This document shows positions 15,266 to 23,356 of a DNA stretch of 27,357 nt, piece by piece (position 1 is the stretch's first letter; the number at the start of each line of letters is the position of its first letter). The position numbers were made by a program, and so were the translations under genes. The notes beneath the pieces were generated by a model. The model did not search any database, had not been told where the DNA came from, and was given only the letters and a program-made list of their open reading frames with translations. Origin of the DNA: Bacillota bacterium (GTDB lineage Bacteria > Bacillota > Clostridia > Christensenellales > SZUA-584); assembly GCA_023415795.1 (NCBI GenBank), contig JAEZJG010000020.1:1-27357 (forward strand). The letters run 5' to 3'.

Positions 15266-16624
15266 CTAGTTGCGGATGCCCTGCAGCGGCGCGGGAATGC
15301 GCCCGCCTCGGGCAATCAGCCTGTCGCTGCCGCTTTTTCCCGCGTCCATCACCACAACGCTGCCCAGCAGACCGCCGTATTCCACCGTTTCGCCCACCTT
15401 GCCGCCGGGCACGGGTATAATGCGAACACCTGTCGTTTTGCCGTTAATAACGCCGACAGCGGATTCGTCCGCGATGATGGCAGACAGCACCGAGGCCGGG
15501 GTGTCGCCCGGGACGCCCACCATGTCCAGCCCGACGGAGCACACGCAGGTCATCGCCTCCAGCTTATCGAGCGACAGCGCGCCCTGCTGCACCGCAGCGA
15601 TCATGCCTTCGTCCTCACTGACGGGAATGAATGCGCCCGATAGACCACCGACGTGCGACGAAGCCATCACGCCGCCCTTTTTCACCGCATCGTTCAGCAG
15701 CGCCAGCGCGGCGGTGGTGCCGTGCATCCCGCAAATATCTACACCGATCTCCTCCAGTATACGCGCCACGCTGTCGCCCACGGCCGGCGTCGGCGCAAGC
15801 GAAAGATCCACGATACCAAAGGGCACGCCTAGACGCTCGGAGGCCTCTTTGGCAACCAGCTGCCCCACACGCGTCACCTGAAACGCCGTCTTCTTGATGG
15901 TTTCCGCGACCACATCAAAGCTGGCGCCGCGCACCTGCTCCAGCGCCGCCTTCACCACGCCGGGGCCGGAAACACCCACGTTGATGGCGCATTCAGGCTC
16001 GCCTGAGCCGCAGAAAGCACCTGCCATAAACGGATTGTCCTCAATGGCGTTGGCAAACACCACCAGCTTGGCGCAGCCGATAGCGCCTCTGTCCTTCGTC
16101 AGCTCGGCGGCATCCTTGAGCACCCGTCCCATTTTGGCCACGGCATCCATATTGATGCCGGAGCGCGTGCTGGCCACGTTGACGAACGCGCACACGCGCT
16201 GTGTTGCCGCCAGTGCCGCCGGTAAGGATTCGATCAGCACAGTATCGCTCTTCGTCTCTCCCTTGTGTACCAGGGCGCCAAAGCCGCCCACAAAGTTGAC
16301 GCCGATATCCGCCGCCACTTCGTCCAGCGCCTGCGCGAACACGGTATAGTCGGACAACCCGCTGGGCGCTGCAATCTCTGCCATGGGCGAAACGGATATG
16401 CGCTTGTTGACAATAGGCACGCCAAACTCGCGGGCAATGCCGTCGCCCACCGACACAAGGTTTTTAGCCAGCGTGTATATCTTCCTCTTGATATTGTCGC
16501 AGCAAACAGCGGCATCCGGCGATACGCAGTCGCGCAGGGATATGCCCATCGTGATGGTGCGTACATCAAGGTGGTTGGTATCGATCATCTTAATGGTGTT
16601 CAAAACTTCGTTTTTTGAAATCAA
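15266..16624 (-). CDS. UPF0210 (DUF711, PFL-like fold) protein
   Basis: 452 residues. The sequence follows the family from end to end: N-terminal TIKMIDTNHLDVRTITMGISLRDC, NKRISVSPMAEI, VNFVGGFGALVHKG, FCGSGEPECAINVGVSGPGVV, SLAPTPAVGDSVARILEEIG and GMHGTTAALALLNDAVKKGG. The fold is related to pyruvate formate-lyase, but no glycyl-radical loop is known and the reaction is not established. The start is a TTG at 16624 with AAAAGGAG about 6 nt ahead. The family is normally preceded by a small ACT-domain protein (UPF0237); here a lipoprotein gene precedes it by 22 nt and no ACT gene is seen nearby. Confidence 0.93.
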   Translation of the reverse strand: MISKNEVLNTIKMIDTNHLDVRTITMGISLRDCVSPDAAVCCDNIKRKIYTLAKNLVSVGDGIAREFGVPIVNKRISVSPMAEIAAPSGLSDYTVFAQALDEVAADIGVNFVGGFGALVHKGETKSDTVLIESLPAALAATQRVCAFVNVASTRSGINMDAVAKMGRVLKDAAELTKDRGAIGCAKLVVFANAIEDNPFMAGAFCGSGEPECAINVGVSGPGVVKAALEQVRGASFDVVAETIKKTAFQVTRVGQLVAKEASERLGVPFGIVDLSLAPTPAVGDSVARILEEIGVDICGMHGTTAALALLNDAVKKGGVMASSHVGGLSGAFIPVSEDEGMIAAVQQGALSLDKLEAMTCVCSVGLDMVGVPGDTPASVLSAIIADESAVGVINGKTTGVRIIPVPGGKVGETVEYGGLLGSVVVMDAGKSGSDRLIARGGRIPAPLQGIRN

Positions 16625-16646
16625 TGGTGTCTCCTTTTAGGGGCTC

Positions 16647-17294
16647 TCAAACAGCCGCACTCGTGTAATAAATATAAAAGCTGTACCCTTGGGCTGCTTT
16701 TTCGGCATACAATGTCACTTCCAGTCCGTCGGCGTCGGTGTATTCCGCGTAGTAATACGCTTCGGATGCGTCTATGGCATCGACGGCTTCCTCGATCGAC
16801 GCAAAGGACACAAGCGTTGTACTGTCGGTATAGTAACCGGCTTCGGCAGGCTCGCCATAATCTGCGGAAAGGCTGGCTTTAAGGTTCTGCAAAACCGACA
16901 GATAAGCGCTGTTCGTCATGGAATACAGACCGTAATTCATCTGCCCCAGCTCGTCGAACCAGTATGTCACCAGCATGGGGTAGGAATAAACGCTCACCGT
17001 TTCAAAGTCCAGCGCGTTGTTATACGCCTTTGTCAGCTCCAGCGTTTCGGCTTCCTTCACCTGTGACATCGTTGATCCAAAAGGAATACCGCGAAAAGCC
17101 TGCGCGGTGGTGATAGCTTCCTCCCACGTTAGTGAACCGCCGTCTGCGGTATCCGCATACGTTTGCTTATAAGCGTCAAGCTGGGCCAGACGCTCTTCAA
17201 TCGCCGTGCTGTCTGCCTCTCTGCTCACGTCAGCCGAGCAGGACGCGCTCAGGAATAGGGCGCAAATCATCAGCGGCAGCAGTGCTTTTTTCAT
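16647..17294 (-). CDS. Lipoprotein of unknown function
   Basis: 215 residues. Signal MKKALLPLMICALFLSASC with lipobox SASC and lipid-modified C19, then an acidic, Ser/Thr/Tyr-rich body. The middle GIPFGSTMSQVKEAE resembles the start of small periplasmic domains that begin with IPWGxS-xxVK, followed by strands such as YSYPMLVTYWFDELGQMNYGLYSM. It is not recognised as a named family. The ATG at 17294 has GAGGTG 6 nt upstream and a near-consensus promoter. It appears to be co-transcribed with the UPF0210 gene. Confidence 0.85.
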   Translation of the reverse strand: MKKALLPLMICALFLSASCSADVSREADSTAIEERLAQLDAYKQTYADTADGGSLTWEEAITTAQAFRGIPFGSTMSQVKEAETLELTKAYNNALDFETVSVYSYPMLVTYWFDELGQMNYGLYSMTNSAYLSVLQNLKASLSADYGEPAEAGYYTDSTTLVSFASIEEAVDAIDASEAYYYAEYTDADGLEVTLYAEKAAQGYSFYIYYTSAAV

Positions 17295-17317
17295 GCGATC
17301 ACCTCGTTCCTTGCACT

Positions 17318-17346
17318 ATTATAACCATCACAGCGCCAGTGTGCAA
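17318..17346 (-). promoter_or_regulatory. Promoter of the lipoprotein/UPF0210 operon
   Basis: Minus strand TTGCAC (complement of 17341-17346), 17 bp, perfect TATAAT (complement of 17318-17323), about 24 nt before the start codon. Confidence 0.7.
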
Positions 17347-17478
17347 ATGCAAAGTGAGCAAGGTAATGTCTGTATTTGTTACACAAGCGTTAACAATAAG
17401 AATATTTGATGAAAGCCATGTTAAATGATATCAAATCGCGTTTAATTACGCCAATATCGTATTATTATATAGCCAGTA

Positions 17479-17492
17479 GGGATGGAAATCCC
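17479..17492 (+). other. Short hairpin with GNRA-type loop
   Basis: GGGAT-GGAA-ATCCC: a 5-bp perfect stem with a GGAA (GNRA) tetraloop, just ahead of the ribosome site of the 25-aa reading frame. It may act in RNA stability or translation of that frame. The rest of 17347-17478 holds no recognised element. Confidence 0.35.
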
Positions 17493-17520
17493 AATTGTGA
17501 GGAAAGGATGGGATGTAGCG

Positions 17521-17598
17521 ATGAAAAAGTTGATCGCGGCGGGCGCTGCTCTGCTGGTTATCGGGCTTTACATCGTAGTCGGTTTGGGCGCGGCATGA
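17521..17598 (+). CDS. Candidate 25-residue membrane peptide
   Basis: ATG AAA AAG then an uninterrupted hydrophobic helix (residues 4-25; LLVIGLYIVVGLGAA end) and TGA. The shape is that of a single-helix membrane microprotein. AAAGGA at 17503-17508 is the ribosome site, with a rather long 12-nt gap. The frame is closed by a strong terminator 55 nt downstream, which supports transcription. It is not recognised as a named family. The alternative is a chance frame. An overlapping frame from ATG 17509 gives a protein without hydrophobic or conserved character. Confidence 0.5.
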   Translation: MKKLIAAGAALLVIGLYIVVGLGAA

Positions 17599-17653
17599 CA
17601 TCGGTAATACCGGCATCCCCTCCGTACGTATGAAGCAAATTAATCAGCATTAA

Positions 17654-17683
17654 AAAAGAGCCGGTTTTGGCTCTTTTCTATTT
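17654..17683 (-). terminator. Bidirectional terminator between microORF and DUF378 gene
   Basis: AAAAGAGCC (17654-17662), loop GGTTTT, GGCTCTTTT (17669-17677), then CTATTTT. The A-run on the left makes it usable for the minus-strand operon as well, whose last stop is at 17722. Confidence 0.85.
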
Positions 17684-17721
17684 TGCCTTCTATGCGAGTG
17701 GCAGTGCGATTATTCCCTAAA

Positions 17722-17919
17722 CTACTTGTCTTTGTGTCTCACTCGGGGGACAAGCATGATGCACCACAAACCCGCCAGACCTACAAGTGCATAGATGATT
17801 CTTGAAACAACAGCATCTTGACCACCAAATATGGCTGCAACGAGATCGAACTGGAAGAGACCGATTAGTAACCAGTTGATTGCACCAATGATGACCAGTA
17901 TCATTGCGACGACGTTCAA
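17722..17919 (-). CDS. DUF378 family small membrane protein
   Basis: 65 residues, two membrane helices. The family pattern is clear: VAMILVIIGAINWLLIGLFQFDLVAAIFGG, then VVSRIIYALVGLAGLWCI, and a basic end. The function is unknown. AAAGGAG is directly followed by a TTG at 17928 with no spacing, while the TTG at 17919 lies 9 nt from it, so 17919 is the likelier start. The first ATG comes 15 nt after that, too far from the ribosome site. It is the last gene of the minus-strand set headed by uppP, 49 nt after the 85-aa gene. Confidence 0.88.
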   Translation of the reverse strand: MNVVAMILVIIGAINWLLIGLFQFDLVAAIFGGQDAVVSRIIYALVGLAGLWCIMLVPRVRHKDK

Positions 17920-17968
17920 AAAAATCAACTCCTTTCGGAGTTATTATCCGCAGAATGCCATCAAACTA

Positions 17969-18226
17969 TCACTTTTGTTTCGGTTTCTTCATGTCAATTA
18001 TTTCTATCTCGAAGGTGTCGAACGAAACGCTCTCCACAAAATCGTCCGGATAAAAAAGCGTGCGCCGGAAAGACTGCATTTCCTTTCGGTGCTTGTCGCA
18101 GACTATGGGTTTGCCAATGTCGAAGCGATCGCAAATGGCGGTAAGTGCGGAAGCAAAATCCCGGCTTTCCTCCACCAAGTCGCTCTGTATTCTGTCCTCT
18201 TTTTTGATCTTGCCCCAAAAACGCAT
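17969..18226 (-). CDS. Conserved hypothetical protein (clostridial 'MRFWGKI' type)
   Basis: 85 residues, soluble, no signal. Opening MRFWGKIKKEDRIQSD, a middle FDIGKPIVCDKHRKEM and the final FVESVSFDTFEIEII match a pattern I recall from hypothetical proteins widespread in Clostridia. No function is known. The ATG is 5 nt after the pepV stop, so it is translated from the pepV message; the ribosome site (GCGAG) is weak, which fits coupling. Confidence 0.8.
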   Translation of the reverse strand: MRFWGKIKKEDRIQSDLVEESRDFASALTAICDRFDIGKPIVCDKHRKEMQSFRRTLFYPDDFVESVSFDTFEIEIIDMKKPKQK

Positions 18227-18231
18227 GCGGC

Positions 18232-19608
18232 TTACTCGCAGAGCTTGATTACCGCATTGGCGATAATCTGTGCATTCTTGATCAGCGTCTCGATCTCGAT
18301 ATACTCGTCGGGACCATGTTCCACACTGGGCTGACCGGGAAATACGGGCCCGAAGGTGACGGCGTTTTCAAAGGCGCGGGCATACGTCGCCCCACCGATC
18401 GAGAAGCAATACGCTTCCTCGCCGGTAATTTCGGTATAGGCTTCCTTCAGCTTGGTGACCAGCTCGCTGTCCTCCGGGACAAAGTGTGCGCCCAACGAAT
18501 GAGGATAGCTGATTTCAAAGCGTGAAAAACCGTTTTGCAGCTTCTCCTTGATTTGCTCAGGGTTCATCGATTTGGGGTAGCGGATATCCAGCCCCGCTTT
18601 GAGCGTATTGCCCGACAGCGATACGGTGCCAAGGTTGAATGTGAGCCTGCCGGATTCGTCCGACATGTCCAGCCCCAGCGGTTCGCCGTTTACATAGACG
18701 CCAATCTGGGTGGAAAGGTCGTACAACCCCTCTGAGAGGGCTCCGGCGCAAAGCGGCAGTGTGCCTAAGTATTTAAGAAGCGACGCGGCGGCGTTTACAC
18801 CCTGATCCGGACGGGAGCCGTGCGCGCTTTTGCCCGCGGCCATAATATGTACCAGCCCCTCGCCAGCGTCCTCGCAGGAAAGCTGCGCGCCGATGGGGCA
18901 GGCATATGTGCCAAGGCTTTTCTGTATCACGCTCAGCGGTGCTTTAATGAAGCAATCCGCCTTGTTGGGGACAACATTGACGCGCGTGCCCGCACTCATG
19001 CTGGTGACGCACACACCTTCGGTGACGGGCTCGGCACTCAGTTTAAGCTGTATGTGCATCAGCCCCTTCTCCGAGTTGATGACGGGATATTCGCCATCGG
19101 GTGAGAAGGCGACATCCGGCCACTGCTCATGCTGCTTATAAAAGTCCATATCCGCCCAGCCGGATTCCTCGTCTGCACCGAATATCAGGCGCACCTTCTT
19201 GCCCAGCTGCGCACAATTATCACTTAAGGCCTTCAGCGCATAGAGCGCTGCGATGGCGGGGCCTTTGTTGTCGATGGCGCCGCGCCCATAGATGCGGCCA
19301 TCCTTCTCGACCCCTTCAAAGGCAGGCACCGTCCAGCCCTCGCCCTTGGGGACAACGTCCAGGTGCGTGAGTATGCCCAGCATCTCGTCGCCCTCGCCAT
19401 AGTCCACATAGGCCATGTGACCAAACAGATTGACACACTCTAAGTCCAAGCGCTCCGCCGTGCTCTGGACATACATGATTGCGTCAAATATACCCTTGCC
19501 GTAAGGCATGTTGGGTTGACCGGCGCTTTTCACGCTTTCGATCTTGATGAAATCCTTCAAGGTTTCAATCATTTCCTGCCGATATGGCTCAAAGGAAAAA
19601 TCCAGCAT
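18232..19608 (-). CDS. pepV: Dipeptidase, M20 family PepV type
   Basis: 458 residues, zinc-dependent aminoacyl dipeptidase of the cytoplasm. Metal ligands are visible in THLDVVPKGEGW (H82, with D84), GRGAIDNKGP (D113) and GADEESGW (E147/E148). SAHGSRPDQGVNAA belongs to the lid/dimerisation domain, and SIGGATYARAFENAVTFGPVFPGQPSVEHGPDEYI is the C-terminal zinc site. Size and order match lactobacillal PepV and staphylococcal Sapep. The ATG at 19608 follows AGAGGTT by 6 nt. It lies 35 nt after uppP and 5 nt before the 85-aa gene. Confidence 0.95.
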   Translation of the reverse strand: MLDFSFEPYRQEMIETLKDFIKIESVKSAGQPNMPYGKGIFDAIMYVQSTAERLDLECVNLFGHMAYVDYGEGDEMLGILTHLDVVPKGEGWTVPAFEGVEKDGRIYGRGAIDNKGPAIAALYALKALSDNCAQLGKKVRLIFGADEESGWADMDFYKQHEQWPDVAFSPDGEYPVINSEKGLMHIQLKLSAEPVTEGVCVTSMSAGTRVNVVPNKADCFIKAPLSVIQKSLGTYACPIGAQLSCEDAGEGLVHIMAAGKSAHGSRPDQGVNAAASLLKYLGTLPLCAGALSEGLYDLSTQIGVYVNGEPLGLDMSDESGRLTFNLGTVSLSGNTLKAGLDIRYPKSMNPEQIKEKLQNGFSRFEISYPHSLGAHFVPEDSELVTKLKEAYTEITGEEAYCFSIGGATYARAFENAVTFGPVFPGQPSVEHGPDEYIEIETLIKNAQIIANAVIKLCE

Positions 19609-19643
19609 GTCTGTAACCTCTTCTGTGATACTTGCTCAGTTTA

Positions 19644-20426
19644 TTATGCCCAGTTGATAAGACCAAACACATTTTGGTCGAGCAGCACCAAAACTCCGAG
19701 TATCGCGACGTATATAGCAAACCCGTAAAGCTTCTTTTTTGAAACCAGCGCAATCATGAACTTGATTGCAAAATAACCGGAAACCGCTGCGAAAACCATG
19801 CCGATGAGGGTAGGAAAAATATCGGCAGGCAGAGCATTTTCCTTGACTATCTCATAGCCTTGCAAAGCAACAGAGCCCAGAATTGCGGGAATGGACATCA
19901 GAAACGAAAAGGTTGCCGCTTCTTTGCGACCCACGCCTAAGGCTAAGCCGCCCGCGATGGTAGAGCCGGAACGGGATATGGCGGGAAATATGGCGATGGC
20001 CTGCATTGTGCCCATAGCCAGAGACACGCCCGCGTTTATGCCGCGCTTCTTGTGCACCCGTCCCGCAAGCTGCTCGGATGCTGTCAGTATGATGGCTGTC
20101 AGTAAAAACCCGTATCCCAGATACACACCCGTAAACGTGTGCTCGATAAAATCCTTAAACAGCAGTGTCACCAGAATGGCAGGTATGGTGGCAATCACCA
20201 AATACAGCAGCCGTATGGGCTTGCGGAAAAGATCAACAATGTTATTCCACAGCACCACGACCACTGCGATCAGTGTGCCCAGATGCAGCATGGTGTCAAA
20301 AAAGAGCTGCGGCTCCGACATACCGAATACATTTTGGAGCAGCACCAGATGCCCGCTGCTGGAAACCGGCAAAAACTCTGTTAAACCTTGTACAATGCCA
20401 AGAACGATGGCTTCTAATATGCCCAT
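19644..20426 (-). CDS. uppP: Undecaprenyl-diphosphatase
   Basis: 260 residues, multi-pass membrane phosphatase that recycles undecaprenyl pyrophosphate for peptidoglycan synthesis and gives bacitracin tolerance. The first active-site motif is GLTEFLPVSSSGHL (E17 onwards; H26), the second FPAISRSGSTIAGGLALG (family form PG-x-SRSG; here Ala replaces the Gly). About eight helices. The ATG at 20426 follows AAAGGAAC. It is the first gene of the set uppP - pepV - 85-aa - DUF378 with its own good promoter. Confidence 0.96.
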   Translation of the reverse strand: MGILEAIVLGIVQGLTEFLPVSSSGHLVLLQNVFGMSEPQLFFDTMLHLGTLIAVVVVLWNNIVDLFRKPIRLLYLVIATIPAILVTLLFKDFIEHTFTGVYLGYGFLLTAIILTASEQLAGRVHKKRGINAGVSLAMGTMQAIAIFPAISRSGSTIAGGLALGVGRKEAATFSFLMSIPAILGSVALQGYEIVKENALPADIFPTLIGMVFAAVSGYFAIKFMIALVSKKKLYGFAIYVAILGVLVLLDQNVFGLINWA

Positions 20427-20457
20427 AAGTATGTTCCTTTCGCCTGACTGCGATGCT

Positions 20458-20485
20458 ATTATATCAGTAAAGATATGTTTTGCAA
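20458..20485 (-). promoter_or_regulatory. Promoter of the uppP operon
   Basis: Minus strand TTGCAA (complement of 20480-20485), 16 bp, perfect TATAAT (complement of 20458-20463), about 32 nt before uppP. Confidence 0.7.
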
Positions 20486-20586
20486 AGACTGGTTATGTTG
20501 CAGGACGCTCTTTGATGAGCAGGCTTTACCCAAGTTTTGCAGTGCGGTCCGGGCAATTCAGCTTCAGCCTGCGCCGCCCCTTGGTG

Positions 20587-20615
20587 TTGACTATGGCTTC
20601 GATACGTTATAAAAT
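20587..20615 (+). promoter_or_regulatory. Promoter of ilvE
   Basis: TTGACT (20587-20592), 17-bp spacer, TAAAAT (20610-20615). The leader of about 33 nt is too short for a T-box or other riboswitch. AAGGAG at 20641-20646 is the ribosome site. Confidence 0.7.
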
Positions 20616-20654
20616 ACAATAAAATATTTTTTAACAATGTAAGGAGATGCGATC

Positions 20655-21719
20655 ATGGAACTCAAAGTGACGAAAGCCGACAGCTTAAAGCCAAAACCGC
20701 AGGACGAGTCGAAACTGGGCTTTGGCAGAATTTTTACGGACCATATGCTGACCATTCAGTATAAGGCCGGTATTGGCTGGCACAATGCGCAGATTCGTCC
20801 CTATGAGAACTTTTCGCTTTCGCCCGCCAGCCTGGTGCTGCACTACAGTCAAACGATATTTGAGGGGCTTAAGGCCTATTCGACAGCGGACGGCGTTAAG
20901 CTGTTCCGCCCGTGGGATAACTTTAAGCGCATGAACGTTTCCGCGAAGCGTCTGTGCATCCCTGAGATCGACGAGGCCGGTTTTTTGGACGCGATGGTGG
21001 AGCTGCTGCGCGTCGATAAAGACTGGGTGCCCAAGTCGGAGGGGACTTCGCTGTATATCCGCCCCACCATCATCGCCACAGACCCGTTCCTTGGCGTGAA
21101 GGCGGGCGAGGAATACACCTTCTTTGTGATACTGTCGCCGGTGGGCGCATACTACGCGTCCGGTCTGGCACCTATCGATATTTACGTGGAGGACGACTAT
21201 GTGCGCTCTGTGGTGGGCGGCATGGGCTTCGCAAAAACAGGCGGCAACTACGCAGCCAGCCTGGTGGCGGCCGAGCTGGCACACACACGCGGCTATTCTC
21301 AGGTGCTGTGGCTGGATGGTGTTGAGCGCAAATACATTGAGGAAGTCGGTTCGATGAACATCTTCTTCAAGATCAGGGGAGAGCTTTATACCGCACCGCT
21401 GGGCGGCAGCATACTCGCGGGCATCACGCGCGATTCCATCATGAAGCTGGCGCAGGAAACCTTTGGAGTTAAAGTGAACGAGAAGCCCATCGCCATTGCC
21501 GATGTGTTTGCGGAAAACGAATCCGGCGGACTTGAAGAGGTATTCGGCACCGGTACGGCGGCAGTCGTCAGCCCGGTGGGCGGCATGACGTGGGAAGGCA
21601 AGACCATTCGCGTGGGCGGCGGACAAATGGGACAGCTCACATCCCAGCTGTATGACAAGCTGACGGGCATACAGTACGGGCGCGAGAAGGACGATTTCGG
21701 CTGGACGATGACGATTTAA
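20655..21719 (+). CDS. ilvE: Branched-chain amino acid aminotransferase
   Basis: 354 residues, fold type IV PLP enzyme that interconverts leucine, isoleucine and valine with their 2-oxo acids. The size and the sequence FAKTGGNYAASL put it in the longer (BCAT group II) class; K194 is the PLP lysine. Other marks are HYSQTIFEGLKAY, LFRPWDNFKRMN, SLYIRPTIIATDP, EEVGSMNIFF and SILAGITRDSI. The ATG at 20655 has AAGGAG 8 nt before it. It is monocistronic between a near-consensus promoter and a strong terminator. Confidence 0.96.
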   Translation: MELKVTKADSLKPKPQDESKLGFGRIFTDHMLTIQYKAGIGWHNAQIRPYENFSLSPASLVLHYSQTIFEGLKAYSTADGVKLFRPWDNFKRMNVSAKRLCIPEIDEAGFLDAMVELLRVDKDWVPKSEGTSLYIRPTIIATDPFLGVKAGEEYTFFVILSPVGAYYASGLAPIDIYVEDDYVRSVVGGMGFAKTGGNYAASLVAAELAHTRGYSQVLWLDGVERKYIEEVGSMNIFFKIRGELYTAPLGGSILAGITRDSIMKLAQETFGVKVNEKPIAIADVFAENESGGLEEVFGTGTAAVVSPVGGMTWEGKTIRVGGGQMGQLTSQLYDKLTGIQYGREKDDFGWTMTI

Positions 21720-21733
21720 TCTGAAACAGAAAA

Positions 21734-21777
21734 CAGGGATCCAATCGCATTTTTGCAGATTGGATCCCTGTATTTTT
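21734..21777 (+). terminator. Terminator between ilvE and proS
   Basis: CAGGGATCCAATC (21734-21746) and GATTGGATCCCTG (21758-21770), a perfect 13-bp stem, followed by TATTTTT. It lies between convergent genes. The T-run favours ilvE, but the stem is symmetric. Confidence 0.9.
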
Positions 21778-21790
21778 ATGCTCTTTATTC

Positions 21791-23224
21791 TTAGTAGGCC
21801 TTGCCCCAGTACAGCATATGCTTCGCGGGCTTTGCGCAGCAGACGCAGGTGTCGGCGATATGCTCTTGTACCATCGGGATGCAGCGGCTTGTGATACCCG
21901 CCTCCTCCTTCAGCTTCATCTCACAGGCGAGGTCTCCGCACCACATGGCCTTGATAAAGCCGGGCTTGGTCTTCGCCGTGGTGATGATTTCCTCCATGCT
22001 GGTTGCGGTGTGGGTCATCCGCTCGCGGCGCGCAAGCGCGTTGGCGAACAGGCTGTCCTGTATGCTTTGCAGCAGCACGGGTATCTGCTGCTCCAGCTCG
22101 TCGATTTTGATCGTCGTCTTTTCTCTGTTGTCACGACGCACCGCGACGCACACACCGTTTTCGATATCGCGCGGGCCGTATTCGAGGCGCAGGGGGATGC
22201 CCTTCATCTCGCACTCGGCAAACTTCCATCCGGCTGAGTTTTCGGTGTCGTCGATCTTCACGCGGCAGAACTTTGAGAGCCTGTCGCGCAGCGCTTTTGC
22301 TGCCTCCAGCACGCCTTCTTTATGCTGGGCGATGGGCAGCACCATCACCTGAATGGGCGCTACCTTGGGAGGAAGCACGAGGCCGCTGTTATCGCCGTGC
22401 GTCATGATGATGCCGCCGATGATGCGCGTGCTCATGCCCCAGCTGGTCTGGAACGGATATTGCAGCCTGCCGTCGCGGCCGGAGAAGGTGATGTCAAAAG
22501 CGCGGGTAAAGCCGTCTCCAAAGAAGTGCGACGTGCCTGCCTGCAGCGCCAGACCATCGTGCATCTGCGCCTCGATGGTGTAGGTGGCCACCGCACCGGC
22601 GAACTTCTCCTTGTCGGTCTTGCGGCCTTTGACAACGGGAATCGCCAGCACGTTTTCCGCAAACTCAGCATAGACGTTGAGCATGCGCTCCGTCTCTTCC
22701 ATCGCTTCTTCGGCGGTTTCGTGCATGGTGTGGCCTTCCTGCCAGTAAAACTCGGCAGTGCGCAGGAACGGGCGCGTTGTTTTCTCCCAACGCACGACGT
22801 TTGCCCACTGGTTGTAGAGCTTGGGCAGGTCGCGGTAGGAATGGATGACGCCCGCGTAATAATCGCAGAATAGCGTTTCGCTGGTGGGGCGTACACAAAG
22901 GCGTTCCGTCAGCTTCTCGCTGCCGCCGTGCGTAACCCATGCCACCTCGGGCGCAAAGCCCTCCACGTGATCCTTCTCCTTCTGGAGCAGGCTTTCCGGT
23001 ATGAACAGCGGCAGCATAACGTTCTCGTGCCCTGTTGCCTTAAAGCGCTTATCCAGCTCTTCGCGGATGTTTTCCCAAAGAGCTGTGCCGTAAGGGTGGA
23101 TATACATGCAGCCGCGCACGCCCGAATAGGCTGCCAGCTGCGCTTTGACCACCACGTCTGTGTACCATTTTGAAAAATCCACTTCCATATCGGTTATGGC
23201 TTCAACTAATTTCTTTTCGCTCAT
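21791..23224 (-). CDS. proS: Prolyl-tRNA synthetase, short (archaeal/eukaryal-like, type 3) form
   Basis: 477 residues, class II synthetase charging tRNA-Pro. Motif 1 area: GVRGCMYIHPYGTALWENI. Motif 2: CVRPTSETLFCDYY and VVRWEKTTRPFLRTAEFYWQEGHT. Motif 3: TSWGMSTRIIGGIIMTHGD. There is no editing insertion, typical of the short form. The C-terminal domain ends with CGDLACEMK...CVCC...MLYWGKAY, a zinc-type cysteine cluster with the terminal Tyr of the group. The frame extends 13 codons upstream, but the ATG at 23224 has GAGGAG about 6 nt before it. No T-box hallmarks (AGGGTGG...ACCGCG) are seen in the 130-nt leader, which carries only possible weak promoters. Confidence 0.96.
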   Translation of the reverse strand: MSEKKLVEAITDMEVDFSKWYTDVVVKAQLAAYSGVRGCMYIHPYGTALWENIREELDKRFKATGHENVMLPLFIPESLLQKEKDHVEGFAPEVAWVTHGGSEKLTERLCVRPTSETLFCDYYAGVIHSYRDLPKLYNQWANVVRWEKTTRPFLRTAEFYWQEGHTMHETAEEAMEETERMLNVYAEFAENVLAIPVVKGRKTDKEKFAGAVATYTIEAQMHDGLALQAGTSHFFGDGFTRAFDITFSGRDGRLQYPFQTSWGMSTRIIGGIIMTHGDNSGLVLPPKVAPIQVMVLPIAQHKEGVLEAAKALRDRLSKFCRVKIDDTENSAGWKFAECEMKGIPLRLEYGPRDIENGVCVAVRRDNREKTTIKIDELEQQIPVLLQSIQDSLFANALARRERMTHTATSMEEIITTAKTKPGFIKAMWCGDLACEMKLKEEAGITSRCIPMVQEHIADTCVCCAKPAKHMLYWGKAY

Positions 23225-23356
23225 GTAATCTCCTCGTAAGGTTGTCAACAAAATGCGTCTCAAATAGCCGCATATATATTAGCACAAATTTATTATGAAA
23301 TAAAGCTGATTTATTTAGTCAGTGCAATTTTACGCCTGTTTTGTGGGAACGGTTGT

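Noticed and set aside
17406..17633. 75-codon frame overlapping the 25-aa microORF
   Set aside because: Its own start has no ribosome site and the product has no conserved or membrane character.
20685..21626. 313-codon minus-strand frame
   Set aside because: Antisense of ilvE; composition is typical of a shadow frame.
23225..23356. T-box leader before proS
   Set aside because: No T-box consensus or specifier stem; the leader is short and AT-rich.
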